Source: Chryseobacterium sp. KACC 21268 (GTDB lineage: Bacteria; Bacteroidota; Bacteroidia; Flavobacteriales; Weeksellaceae). Taken from it: 64,000 nucleotides of DNA. Location of the stretch: positions 1,364,001-1,428,000 of the forward strand of contig CP117875.1 of the NCBI GenBank assembly GCA_028736075.1, written 5' to 3'. This document shows, piece after piece, positions 42,825-52,200 of the stretch (the first letter of the stretch is position 1; each line of letters starts with the position of its first letter). Position numbers and translations under genes: made by a program. The notes below the pieces were generated by a model. It did not search any database. It was not told the DNA's origin and saw only the letters and a program-made list of their open reading frames with translations.

Positions 42825-43268
42825 ATGGCTAAAAAAGTCTTTAAAATGGTAAAACTTCAGGTGAAAGGTGGCGCTGCCAACCCTTCTCCACCAGTAGGTC
42901 CAGCATTGGGTTCTGCAGGTGTGAACATCATGGAGTTTTGTAAACAATTCAACGGTAGAACTCAGGATAAACCTGGTCAAGTTCTTCCGGTAGTTATCAC
43001 GGTGTATGAAGACAAGTCTTTTGAATTCATCATCAAAACACCTCCAGTTGCAATCCAATTATTGGAAGCTGCAAAATTGAAAGGTGGTTCTGGAGAACCT
43101 AACAGAAACAAAGTAGGTGCTGTATCTTGGGCTCAGGTTCAGAAGATTGCAGAGGACAAAATGGGAGATCTTAACTGTTTCTCTGTAGATCCTGCAATTT
43201 CTATGGTAGCTGGTACTGCTAGATCTATGGGATTGAGAGTAACAGGAACTAAACCAACTAACGCTTAA
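42825..43268 (+). CDS. rplK: 50S ribosomal protein L11
   Basis: A 147-residue component of the GTPase-associated centre. [35 protein letters not shown] (about 8) is diagnostic, followed by the RNA-binding C-domain with [11 protein letters not shown]. Length is typical. rplA follows after 11 nt. Confidence 0.98.
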   Translation: MAKKVFKMVKLQVKGGAANPSPPVGPALGSAGVNIMEFCKQFNGRTQDKPGQVLPVVITVYEDKSFEFIIKTPPVAIQLLEAAKLKGGSGEPNRNKVGAVSWAQVQKIAEDKMGDLNCFSVDPAISMVAGTARSMGLRVTGTKPTNA

Positions 43269-43279
43269 AACTTAAAGAA

Positions 43280-43972
43280 ATGGCAAAATTGACAAAAAAG
43301 CAAAAAGAAGCTTTAAGCAAAGTGGAAAAAAATAAAATTTACAATCTTGACGAAGCATCTGCTTTGGTGAAAGAAGTAAATTTTGCAAAATTTGACGCAT
43401 CTGTAGATATCGCTGTTAGATTGGGTGTAGATCCAAGAAAAGCAAACCAAATGGTAAGAGGTGTTGTATCTCTTCCTCACGGTACTGGTAAAGATATCAA
43501 AGTTTTGGCTTTGGTAACTCCAGACAAAGAAGCAGAAGCGAAAGAAGCTGGTGCAGACTATGTAGGTCTTGACGAGTATTTGACTAAGATCAAAAACGGT
43601 TGGACAGATGTTGACGTTATCGTGACTATGCCTGCAGTTATGGGTAAACTAGGACCTTTGGGTAGAGTTTTGGGACCAAGAGGTCTTATGCCAAACCCTA
43701 AGTCTGGTACTGTAACTATGGACATCGGAAAAGCTGTAGCTGAGGTGAAAGCTGGTAAGATCGACTTCAAAGTAGATAAATATGGTATTATCCACGCAGG
43801 TATTGGTAAAGTATCTTTCGATGCTGCTAAACTTAAAGAAAATGCTGCTGAGTTGATCTCAACATTGATTAAGTTAAAACCAACTGCTGCAAAAGGAACT
43901 TATGTAAAAAGCATCTATTTGTCTTCTACAATGAGTCCTGGAATTGCAATTGATACTAAATCTGTTAACTAA
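43280..43972 (+). CDS. rplA: 50S ribosomal protein L1
   Basis: A 230-residue L1-stalk protein with [29 protein letters not shown] (about 117) and [20 protein letters not shown] at the C-terminus. L1 also represses the L11 operon in other bacteria. It starts 11 nt after rplK; rplJ follows after 17 nt, too short for a classical L10 leader. Confidence 0.98.
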   Translation: MAKLTKKQKEALSKVEKNKIYNLDEASALVKEVNFAKFDASVDIAVRLGVDPRKANQMVRGVVSLPHGTGKDIKVLALVTPDKEAEAKEAGADYVGLDEYLTKIKNGWTDVDVIVTMPAVMGKLGPLGRVLGPRGLMPNPKSGTVTMDIGKAVAEVKAGKIDFKVDKYGIIHAGIGKVSFDAAKLKENAAELISTLIKLKPTAAKGTYVKSIYLSSTMSPGIAIDTKSVN

Positions 43973-43989
43973 TTATAATCCTTAAGACA

Positions 43990-44583
43990 ATGACAAAAGA
44001 CCAAAAAGTTGTAGCAATACAAGAGATCAAAGACTTGCTTCAGGATGCAAAAGTAGTTTATGTAGCAGATCTTGAAGGATTGAACGCTTCTAAATCATCT
44101 GATTTCAGAAGACAAGCTTTCAAACAAAATATCAAAGTAAAAGTTGTGAAGAACACATTGCTTCAAAAAGCAATGGAACAGATCGAAGGTGTAGATTACG
44201 CTGAGATGTTCGAAACTTTCAAAGGAAACTCTGCATTGATGATTGCTGAAACGGCTAACGCGCCAGCAAAATTGATCAAAGATTTCAGAAAGAAAGAAGA
44301 GAAACCAGCTCTTAAATCTGCTTTCGTACAAGAAACTTTCTATGTTGGTGATGAGAACCTAGACGCTCTAGTAAGCATCAAGTCTAGAGAAGAAATGATC
44401 GGTGAAATCATCGGATTGCTTCAGTCTCCAATCCAAAGAGTTGTTTCTGCTCTTCAAAACAAATCTGAAGCTGGAGAAGCAAGCGCTGAAGAAGCGGCTC
44501 CTGCAGTAGAAGAAACGCCTGCTGAGGCAGCTCCAGAAGCTCCAACTGCAGAAAGCACTGAGGAAACTCCAGCTGCTGAATAA
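43990..44583 (+). CDS. rplJ: 50S ribosomal protein L10
   Basis: A 197-residue base of the L7/L12 stalk. VVYVADLEGLNASKSSDFRRQA and VKVVKNTLLQKAME are family marks. The last 40 residues are an Ala/Glu/Pro-rich acidic tail (EAGEASAEEAAPAVEETPAEA), longer than in E. coli (165 residues) and of a kind common in Bacteroidota. It lies 48 nt before rplL. Confidence 0.97.
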   Translation: MTKDQKVVAIQEIKDLLQDAKVVYVADLEGLNASKSSDFRRQAFKQNIKVKVVKNTLLQKAMEQIEGVDYAEMFETFKGNSALMIAETANAPAKLIKDFRKKEEKPALKSAFVQETFYVGDENLDALVSIKSREEMIGEIIGLLQSPIQRVVSALQNKSEAGEASAEEAAPAVEETPAEAAPEAPTAESTEETPAAE

Positions 44584-44631
44584 TTAGAACTCAAAAAAAT
44601 CAATCAATAATCAACAAAAAACATTACAACA

Positions 44632-44997
44632 ATGTCAGATTTAAAAAATTTAGCTGAAACGCTAGTAAACTTAACAGTAAAAGACGTAAACGAATTAGCT
44701 ACTATCCTTAAGGATGAGTACGGAATTGAGCCAGCTGCTGCTGCAGTAGTAGTTGCTGCAGGTGGTGGAGAAGCTGCTGAAGAGAAAACAGAATTCGACG
44801 TGATCCTTAAAGCTGCAGGTGCTTCTAAATTAGCAGTTGTTAAATTGGTAAAAGATTTAACTGGTGCAGGTCTTAAAGAAGCTAAAGATATGGTAGATGG
44901 TGCTCCTGCTGCAATCAAGCAAGGTGTATCTAAAGACGAAGCTGAAGCTCTTAAGAAACAACTTGAAGAAGCTGGTGCTGAAGTAGAATTGAAATAA
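44632..44997 (+). CDS. rplL: 50S ribosomal protein L7/L12
   Basis: A 121-residue acidic stalk protein that recruits translation GTPases. The N-terminal dimerisation helix, the Ala-rich hinge ([19 protein letters not shown], about 32-50) and the C-domain [37 protein letters not shown] are all present. It is followed by a terminator. rpoB, normally next, is 4.2 kb away. Confidence 0.98.
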   Translation: MSDLKNLAETLVNLTVKDVNELATILKDEYGIEPAAAAVVVAAGGGEAAEEKTEFDVILKAAGASKLAVVKLVKDLTGAGLKEAKDMVDGAPAAIKQGVSKDEAEALKKQLEEAGAEVELK

Positions 44998-45020
44998 TTC
45001 TGGTTTACATCCAAATATAG

Positions 45021-45049
45021 ACGCCCAGACTTAGGTTTGGGCGTTTTTT
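45021..45049 (+). terminator. Intrinsic terminator after rplL
   Basis: ACGCCCA/TGGGCGT stem with a 10-nt loop and six T. It separates rplKAJL transcription from the inserted cassette. Confidence 0.9.
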
Positions 45050-45081
45050 GTGTTAATTTTCCGTAATATGGATTAACAAAA

Positions 45082-45124
45082 GTTAATTTTAAGCCCAACG
45101 ACAGGCTTATTTTTAGTAATTTTG
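45082..45124 (+). promoter_or_regulatory. Promoter of cassette A with shared GTTAATTTTA element
   Basis: TAATTTTG at 45117-45124 is an exact -7 box. GTTAATTTTA at 45082-45091 lies 35 nt upstream of it, and ATTAAC/GTTAAT at 45072-45087 form a small inverted repeat. Cassette B has the same decamer 31 nt before its -7 box, plus AGGCTT and TTTTTA between, so the two promoter regions look related. The box ends four bases before the ATG, predicting a leaderless or nearly leaderless mRNA. Confidence 0.7.
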
Positions 45125-45128
45125 CGCG

Positions 45129-45785
45129 ATGAAAAAAGACTTACTGTCTTTCAACGCGCAGGTAGGAATTGGTATTGATTTTTTAAGTAAAATCAAGCTG
45201 GTTTTTGTACTTCTTTTTTCATTTTTTATCATTCCATTTTCGGCTCAGGAAATCAAGAGTGAGGAAGATCTAAATAGCCAAGTTGTCATTACTGTTATAG
45301 ATGATGCATTCATCTATTCAAAAGATGAAGCTTTTAATAAGCAGGTTTCTAATAATAAGGATTTACAGGAACATTCTACAATTGAAATCAGCCAGGATCA
45401 CGGCCTGAAAATTAGTGCTAAAACCTCAATCCAATTTTCTCCCAAAGAATCTGAAAAGAAGAAACCAACAAATATAGTTTTAGCATCCAAGAAAAGCGAT
45501 CAATACAAACCTGTTGATTTACCTAAAAAAGCTGTAGAAATTATCATTCGAAACGGAGCAGAAGGTGATCAATTTCTCTTGGGCTCCAATGCGTCGGGCA
45601 GTTCTTTTGTGACGCCAAGCAATGATCTACTTACATCAAAGTACTTTCTGATTTATACTGATAAATTAGTAAAAGTTTCTTTGTTGTTTTCTTATTTTGT
45701 CAATTATTTTTATCAGAATAATAATTCGAAATCACAAGTCTTTCATAATGACTATTCCGTGAGACCACCACCTTCTCTGATTTAA
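45129..45785 (+). CDS. Small exported protein with RPPP C-terminal tail (cassette A)
   Basis: A 218-residue protein I do not recognise. After about 22 residues it has a hydrophobic export segment (KLVFVLLFSFFIIPFSAQ, to about residue 40). The mature part has DLNSQVVITVIDDAFIYS (about 47) and VEIIIRNGAEGDQFLL (about 137). A second hydrophobic patch (LLFSYFVNYFYQ, about 189) precedes the end NDYSVRPPPSLI. The paralogue at 60981-61610 has the same plan and ends SDSYAVRPPPFYV, so the YxVRPPP tail is a shared, probably functional, signature. It is first of three genes inserted between rplL and rpoB. Confidence 0.7.
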   Translation: MKKDLLSFNAQVGIGIDFLSKIKLVFVLLFSFFIIPFSAQEIKSEEDLNSQVVITVIDDAFIYSKDEAFNKQVSNNKDLQEHSTIEISQDHGLKISAKTSIQFSPKESEKKKPTNIVLASKKSDQYKPVDLPKKAVEIIIRNGAEGDQFLLGSNASGSSFVTPSNDLLTSKYFLIYTDKLVKVSLLFSYFVNYFYQNNNSKSQVFHNDYSVRPPPSLI

Positions 45786-45862
45786 TTTTCAACTTTTCGA
45801 TCTACTATTTCTATGAATTTTTCAATTCATAGCGATCAATTATTTATCAATAATAATTTTCT

Positions 45863-48265
45863 ATGAAAAAATTAAATCTACTTTATATAACGGTTTTCCT
45901 GCTTATAGGGACAGGAATGCTGTATTCTCAGGCTTCTGCAGACAGGCTTTATTTATCTCTACAAGCTACAGGAAGAATATACGACATCACAACACCGCCT
46001 GCTAATGCTGCCACAGCCATAGCTTTGCCTGCGCCAGTAAATAATCCAGGTATTCCAGGTGGCGCTGCAGCCAATGCAAGTAACCTTGCTGTAGGTTATG
46101 ACGTACAGGGTGGTAATCCAGGTAATCTTGTTTTTTTACAATCTAATATTGATCCAACTGTTAACTCTGCTATTTATAAAAACGGAACAGCTATTAATGG
46201 AACAGTACTACCTTCTGGTAATAACTTGACAATTGGTGGTTTTGCAACAAATAATGTACCTGGGGCATACTTTGGAAATACCTATGGTTTTGGATCTAAT
46301 TCTAAAACAATTTACCCAATCTATCCAAGCGGTGCACCGATAGCTGTAACAGGAGATAATGAATGGACAAATGGTACTACGCTAGGTACCGATACGTTTT
46401 ATGATTATCTGAACAACATTTATATGTTTATCAACTTTCCTACAAATAATCCTACGACAAGATATTTATATAAAATTACTCCAGCTGGTGTTGCTACAAA
46501 AGCATCTCCCGCCATCACTGGTCCTGCTGGAATTTCCTTAACAACAATACAAGGGATGGCTTATTTGCAAGGTTATGTATACGTTGCCACCGTTACCAAC
46601 AATCCTCAAGTTGTAACAATACGTAGGATTAATATGTTTGACGGTACTTCTACTTTGTTTGCGACATACACAGGTGGGAATTTTCAAAATTTAGATTTAG
46701 GAACTGTTCCATATTATGTTCCGTTTCAATTTACTTGTAGCGGAATCACACAGACTTCTAATGTGCCATTTGTTGCAGGAGTACCAAGTAATTCACAAAA
46801 ATTCATTACCATTCCAATTACAAACGTTTATGAAGACGGTAATTATATTATTAATGTTACCGGCACTGATTTTACGAATCCAGCGTACTCTGCTGCTATT
46901 ACAAGATCTACTACGTCCATACAGGTTCCGTTAATCTATAATGGAACAGGAGCTGCCGGTACACGAACTCTTTCTGTCAATCTTAATGGTAGTACTACCG
47001 CTTGTTCAGTAAATGTAATAGTTGAAGCGGATACGGACAGCGATGGTATTGGAAACTCACAGGATCTGGATTCTGATAACGACGGTATTCTTGATATTTT
47101 TGAATGTCCTGATGCTTTTGTAAGTGTTGACTATAACTCCACGAACGGAACTGTAACAAACTTTTCTGCACCAGCTGCAGATCTAGGATTTATATTCGAT
47201 GTTTATACGCTTGATAACTCTTTCAACTTGAATATCAATGGGGTTAATCTATCAACTTCTGTACTGGAGTTTCAGCCGGATCAAACAGATAATGTCAGAT
47301 TCCTAGATGGATCCCGATACGGTAACGGTGGGATTCCAGAAATTTATCAAATGACGGGAAGTGCTGCTACGCCTTTGGTAAGAATTATTATCCACAAAAA
47401 CGGTTCTGTAAATATGTATGGAAGCAAAGCTAGTAACGGACAGTTATTCCCTCTTCAGCTTTACAACGGTAATTCATTTAATACGATTATTTGGAATCAG
47501 TCAGGGCCTAACTCAATTGCCCTAAGTCAACCAGTAGTAGGAACAACTTACATTACCGGTAGAGGTCAAGGTATCAAAAATGGATTCTGTGATCCTGATA
47601 ATGATGGGATTTCCAACCAATTTGACGTAGATAGCGATGGTGACGGCTGTCCAGATGCAATTGAAGGCAGTGAAGCTGTAAGATATGATCAGGTCAATTC
47701 TATGACTAGTCTGCCAATCGCAAACCGTGGCCAGATCAAAGTAACTTATAATGGTACAACGACTGGTACGCCAGCACAAATCATTAGTACAACGCCATCT
47801 TCTAATGGGGTTCCTCAATTAGTGAATTATGCAGGTGTCAATTTTAATGCAACTACAAATGCTTCCAACTTAGCTGGTCTTGTGGATAATACAGATGGAA
47901 CTATGGATGTTGGGCAAGGTGTCGGAACTTCACAAAATGCAGCGGCAAGAGATGTAGAATGTGACAGATGCTTCCGTCCTGCAACAAGTCCGGGCGTTGG
48001 TGGATTATCTACCAGCCAAGGTTTCACAGCGCTTGAAAGAGCAGGTGGAGGAACTACAGATTGGCCAATCAAAATCAAAGGAGCGTACACAACTCTGGAT
48101 GCAAAGACCAAAGGTTTTGTAATTAACAGAGTTCCTACCTCATCATTAAGTTCTATTGTTGGCGTGGTTGGTATGATGGTTTATGATACCACTGTCAATT
48201 GTCTTAAAATTTATGATGGAACAACTTGGTCTTGTTTCTCTGTACAAACTTGTAATAATCAATAA
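45863..48265 (+). CDS. Large secreted repeat protein with TSP3-like motifs and GMM C-terminal module (cassette A)
   Basis: An 800-residue exported protein (signal peptide LLYITVFLLIGTGMLYSQ). Residues about 25-290 are beta-rich with many Asn/Gly/Thr. Two thrombospondin-3-like calcium sites occur: DTDSDGIGNSQDLDSDNDG (about 393) and DPDNDGISNQFDVDSDGDG (about 577). The last 90 residues (CFRPATSPG, DWPIKIKGAYTTLDAKTKG, VGMMVYDTTVNCLKIYDG, WSCFSVQTC) align with the end of the cassette B protein, with four shared Cys. No T9SS sorting domain is seen. It is probably a cell-surface or extracellular structural protein; the function is unknown. Confidence 0.8.
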   Translation: MKKLNLLYITVFLLIGTGMLYSQASADRLYLSLQATGRIYDITTPPANAATAIALPAPVNNPGIPGGAAANASNLAVGYDVQGGNPGNLVFLQSNIDPTVNSAIYKNGTAINGTVLPSGNNLTIGGFATNNVPGAYFGNTYGFGSNSKTIYPIYPSGAPIAVTGDNEWTNGTTLGTDTFYDYLNNIYMFINFPTNNPTTRYLYKITPAGVATKASPAITGPAGISLTTIQGMAYLQGYVYVATVTNNPQVVTIRRINMFDGTSTLFATYTGGNFQNLDLGTVPYYVPFQFTCSGITQTSNVPFVAGVPSNSQKFITIPITNVYEDGNYIINVTGTDFTNPAYSAAITRSTTSIQVPLIYNGTGAAGTRTLSVNLNGSTTACSVNVIVEADTDSDGIGNSQDLDSDNDGILDIFECPDAFVSVDYNSTNGTVTNFSAPAADLGFIFDVYTLDNSFNLNINGVNLSTSVLEFQPDQTDNVRFLDGSRYGNGGIPEIYQMTGSAATPLVRIIIHKNGSVNMYGSKASNGQLFPLQLYNGNSFNTIIWNQSGPNSIALSQPVVGTTYITGRGQGIKNGFCDPDNDGISNQFDVDSDGDGCPDAIEGSEAVRYDQVNSMTSLPIANRGQIKVTYNGTTTGTPAQIISTTPSSNGVPQLVNYAGVNFNATTNASNLAGLVDNTDGTMDVGQGVGTSQNAAARDVECDRCFRPATSPGVGGLSTSQGFTALERAGGGTTDWPIKIKGAYTTLDAKTKGFVINRVPTSSLSSIVGVVGMMVYDTTVNCLKIYDGTTWSCFSVQTCNNQ

Positions 48266-48276
48266 GAAAAGAAAAG

Positions 48277-48861
48277 ATGAAGACATATATAATATTTTTA
48301 TCCGTATTGACATCCATTGTATCTTTTGGACAAGTAACAATTGGTAAAACCAACCCTTCAAGCGCTCCGGCAAATGCAACAGTATCTTTGGAATTCGGTA
48401 ATGCGACAGACGCAGGTGGATTACGACAAAAAGGAATCGTTTTACCTTGGGTGACATCAGCAACCAGTGTTACTACGCCTGTTCCCGGAACGTTGATTTT
48501 TGACAGTGCTGATCAGAAAATTAAATTTGGTACCGCAACTGCGCAAAATGCAACTGCAATTACAGGTTGGGTAGATTTATCTGCCGGAGCTTATGCGCCT
48601 ACCACAGCAAATGTTCCTGATGCCAATACAGAAAATACTAGCGCAAAAGCCTTAATAGGAGGAGTTCCAACCACGGATACAACTTCTGGGATTTTGGTGT
48701 TAGGAGATACGAACAAAGCGATGATTCTACCAAGAGTGAATTCATTTGCAGATATTGTAAATCCAAGTGCTGGGATGATGGTTTATGTCACAGGAACCAC
48801 GCCGAACCAGTTGGCTTTTTTCAATGGCAGAGAATGGTCTTTCTGGACAAAACAACCGTAA
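48277..48861 (+). CDS. Small secreted GMM-module protein (cassette A)
   Basis: A 194-residue protein with a signal peptide (FLSVLTSIVSFGQ), then VTIGKTN, TVSLEFG, KGIVLPWV, GTLIFDS, WVDLSA, and a C-terminal module (GILVLGDTNKAMILPRV, NPSAGMMVYVTG, QLAFFNGREWSFW). The same blocks in the same order occur in the protein at 58132-58701, and the module also resembles the end of the large protein next to it (TKGFVINRV, VGMMVYDT, WSCF). It starts 11 nt after the large gene. Co-assembly of the two is an inference. Confidence 0.78.
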   Translation: MKTYIIFLSVLTSIVSFGQVTIGKTNPSSAPANATVSLEFGNATDAGGLRQKGIVLPWVTSATSVTTPVPGTLIFDSADQKIKFGTATAQNATAITGWVDLSAGAYAPTTANVPDANTENTSAKALIGGVPTTDTTSGILVLGDTNKAMILPRVNSFADIVNPSAGMMVYVTGTTPNQLAFFNGREWSFWTKQP

Positions 48862-48884
48862 GATATTCATAATTAAATATTTCT

Positions 48885-48914
48885 AAACCACTTTCGAAAG
48901 GAAGTGGTTTTTTA
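48885..48914 (+). terminator. Intrinsic terminator of cassette A
   Basis: AAACCACTT/AAGTGGTTT stem followed by a T run, 23 nt after the last cassette gene and just before the rpoB promoter. Confidence 0.88.
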
Positions 48915-48931
48915 TTTTGAATAATAATTTG

Positions 48932-48939
48932 TATATTTG
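48932..48939 (+). promoter_or_regulatory. -7 box of the rpoBC promoter
   Basis: TATATTTG, exact TAnnTTTG. A -33 TTTG at the ideal distance is missing (the nearest, 48916-48919, is 12 nt away). The rpoB start is 306 nt downstream. Confidence 0.65.
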
Positions 48940-49245
48940 CACCATCTTTTGGCGCGACTTAATATTATACTTTAAATAACGAATACTCTTTCATCTTAAT
49001 GGAAGGGCATTTTCTGTTTAATGATACCGTTACTTCAAACCAAAAAAAATAAAATATTTTGCACTACACCGTGAAAAGATATACCGGTGTTGCTCTTAGG
49101 AAGAATCAGATTAATAAGTTAAAAGCCAAGGTCTCACGTGCGCGCCAAAACACTTTTTCCTTTTGCCTTTTATCTTGTTTCTTAAGTTTTTCCTGATATT
49201 TTTTGTGAATCAAAATATTTTTTAACCATTTTTTCTTATAATTTT
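48940..49245 (+). promoter_or_regulatory. Structured leader of rpoBC
   Basis: About 300 nt without a normal gene. TTTTGGCGCG (48947-48956) is exactly complementary to CGCGCCAAAA (49141-49150), closing a domain of about 200 nt. Inside it are CTTTCAT/ATGGAAG (48988-49005) and ACACCG/CGGTGT (49066-49090) hairpins. A GTG-started frame of 41 codons (49071-49196), basic in its first 26 residues, overlaps the 3' half. The leader may control rpoBC by attenuation or protein binding; this is inference. Confidence 0.55.
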
Positions 49246-52200
49246 ATGAGTAAAACACAGGCCACACAAAAAGTGAAAGGAACGGAAAGAATCAACTTTT
49301 CCACTGCGAAAGGTAGAATCGACACCCCTGACTTTTTGGACATCCAAATCCAGTCTTTCAAGGAGTTTTTCCAGTTAGACACGCTTCCTGAGCAACGTTT
49401 GAACGAATCACTTTACAAAACGTTCCAGGAAAATTTCCCAATTACAGATTCTAGAAACCAATTCGTTTTGGAATTCCTAGACTATCTGGTAGATTCTCCT
49501 CGTTACTCTATAGATGAGTGCGTTGAGAGAGGTTTGACGTACAACGTGCCTCTAAAAGCTAGACTTAAACTATACTGTACAGATCCGGAACACGAAGATT
49601 TCCAGACTGTTGTACAAGATGTTTATTTAGGTCCGGTTCCTTATATGACACCTTCTGGTTCATTCATCATCAATGGTGCAGAACGTGTTATCGTAACTCA
49701 GTTACACAGGTCTCCGGGTGTATTCTTCGGACAGACGTACCACGCAAATGGTACCAAACTTTATTATTCAAGAATTATCCCTTTCAAAGGATCTTGGATG
49801 GAGTTTACGACGGATATCAATAACGTAATGTATGCGTATATCGATCGTAAGAAAAAATTACCTTTAACTACATTGTTAAGAGCGATCGGTTTCGAATCTG
49901 ATAAAGAGATTCTTCAGATCTTCGACCTTGCTGAGGAAGTGAAAGTTTCCAAAGCAGCGCTTAAAAAAGTAGAAGGAAGAACATTGGCTGCGAGAGTTTT
50001 GAACACTTGGTTCGAAGATTTCGTAGACGAGGATACAGGTGAGGTGGTTTCTATCGAAAGAAACGAGATCATCCTAGACAGAGAAACGATTCTTGAAAAA
50101 GAACACCTTGATGTTATTTTGGATTCTGGCGTTAAGTCGATCTTGATCCACAAAGAAAATAGCAGCGAGTTCTCTATCATCCAGAACACGTTACAAAAAG
50201 ATCCAACCAACTCCGAAAAAGAAGCGGTTGAATATATCTACCGTCAGTTGAGAAATGCTGATGCACCAGATGAGGAAACTGCAAGAGGAATCATTGAAAA
50301 ACTATTCTTCTCCGAGCAGAGATATTCATTAGGTGAAGTAGGTCGTTACAGACTTAATAAAAAATTGGGTCTTAACATCTCTCAGGAAAATCAAGTATTG
50401 ACGAGAGAAGACATCATCTCTATCGTAAAACACTTGATCGAGCTAGTTAACTCAAAAGCTGAGGTAGATGATATCGATCACTTGTCAAACAGAAGGATCA
50501 AAACTGTTGGAGAGCAATTGTCTGGACAATTCGGCGTAGGTCTTTCTAGAATCGCTAGAACGATCAAAGAAAGAATGAACGTTAGAGATAACGAGATCTT
50601 TACACCGGTTGACTTGGTTAATGCTAAGACTTTGACGTCTGTTATTAATTCATTCTTTGGTACCAACCAGCTTTCTCAGTTTATGGACCAGACCAATCCT
50701 CTATCAGAGATCACGCACAAGCGTAGACTTTCTGCCCTAGGACCTGGTGGTTTATCAAGAGAAAGAGCAGGTTTCGAGGTTCGTGACGTTCACCATACAC
50801 ACTATGGCCGTATCTGTCCGATTGAAACGCCAGAGGGACCAAACATTGGTTTGATCTCTTCTCTAGGAATGTATGCGAAGATCAACACGCTTGGTTTCAT
50901 CGAGACGCCTTATAGAAAAGTTGAAGACGGTAAAGTAGATCTACAAGCTGCTCCAACTTATCTAAATGCTGAGGATGAGGAATACAAAGTAATTGCTCAG
51001 GCAAACGTTGAGTTGGATGATAATGGTGTTTTCCAAACAGACAGAATCATTGCTCGTCTAGATGGAGATTATCCAGTAGTTGAGCCTCAACAAGTGGATT
51101 TGATCGATGTTGCACCAAACCAGATCTCTGGTATTTCTGCTTCATTGATTCCATTCTTGGAGCACGATGATGCGAATAGAGCGTTGATGGGATCGAATAT
51201 GATGCGTCAGGCTGTTCCATTGCTGAATCCTCAGGCACCAGTTGTAGGTACAGGTTTGGAAAAACAAGTAGCTAGAGACTCTAGAGTTTTGATCAATGCA
51301 GAAGGAACTGGAGTTGTAGAATATGTGGATGCTGAGAAGATCACGATTAAATACGAAAGAAGCGAAGAAGACGATCTAGTTAACTTTGACTCTGCAACTA
51401 AAACTTATAAACTGACCAAGTTCAGAAAAACCAACCAGAGTACGACCATTACACTAAGACCAAACGTAAGAGTAGGTGATGTAGTAGAAAAAGGACAAGT
51501 TCTTTGCGACGGTTACGCAACTGAAAACGGAGAGTTAGCTCTTGGTAGAAACTTAGTAGTTGCGTTTATGCCTTGGAAAGGTTACAACTTTGAGGATGCG
51601 ATCGTAATCAATGAAAAAGTAGTTCGTGAGGACTGGTTTACATCGATTCACGTGGACGAATATTCTCTTGAAGTTAGAGATACCAAATTAGGTATGGAAG
51701 AACTGACAGCAGATATTCCTAACGTTTCTGAAGAAGCTACCAAAGATCTTGATGAGAATGGTATGATCAGAATCGGAGCAGAAGTGAAGCCTGGTGATAT
51801 CCTTATCGGGAAGATCACTCCAAAAGGTGAATCTGATCCAACACCGGAAGAAAAACTTCTTAGAGCGATCTTCGGAGACAAAGCTGGTGATGTGAAAGAT
51901 GCTTCATTGAAAGCAGATTCTTCATTGAGAGGAGTTGTGATCAACAAAAAATTGTTCTCTAGAAATATCAAGGACAAAAAGAAAAGAAGCGAAGAGAAGA
52001 TCAAATTGGAAGAGATCGAAAATACTTACAAAGCTAAGTTCGACGGTCTAAGAAATACTTTGATCGACAAATTGAATACATTGGTTTCTGGGAAAACTTC
52101 TCAAGGTGTACAAAACGATCTTGAAGAAGAAGTGATCAGCAAAGGAACTAAATTCACATTGAGATTACTTCAAAATGTTGAAGATTATAACAACATCAGT

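Noticed and set aside
43973-43989. L10 leader upstream of rplJ
   Set aside because: Only 17 nt separate rplA and rplJ, too short for the known L10 leader fold.
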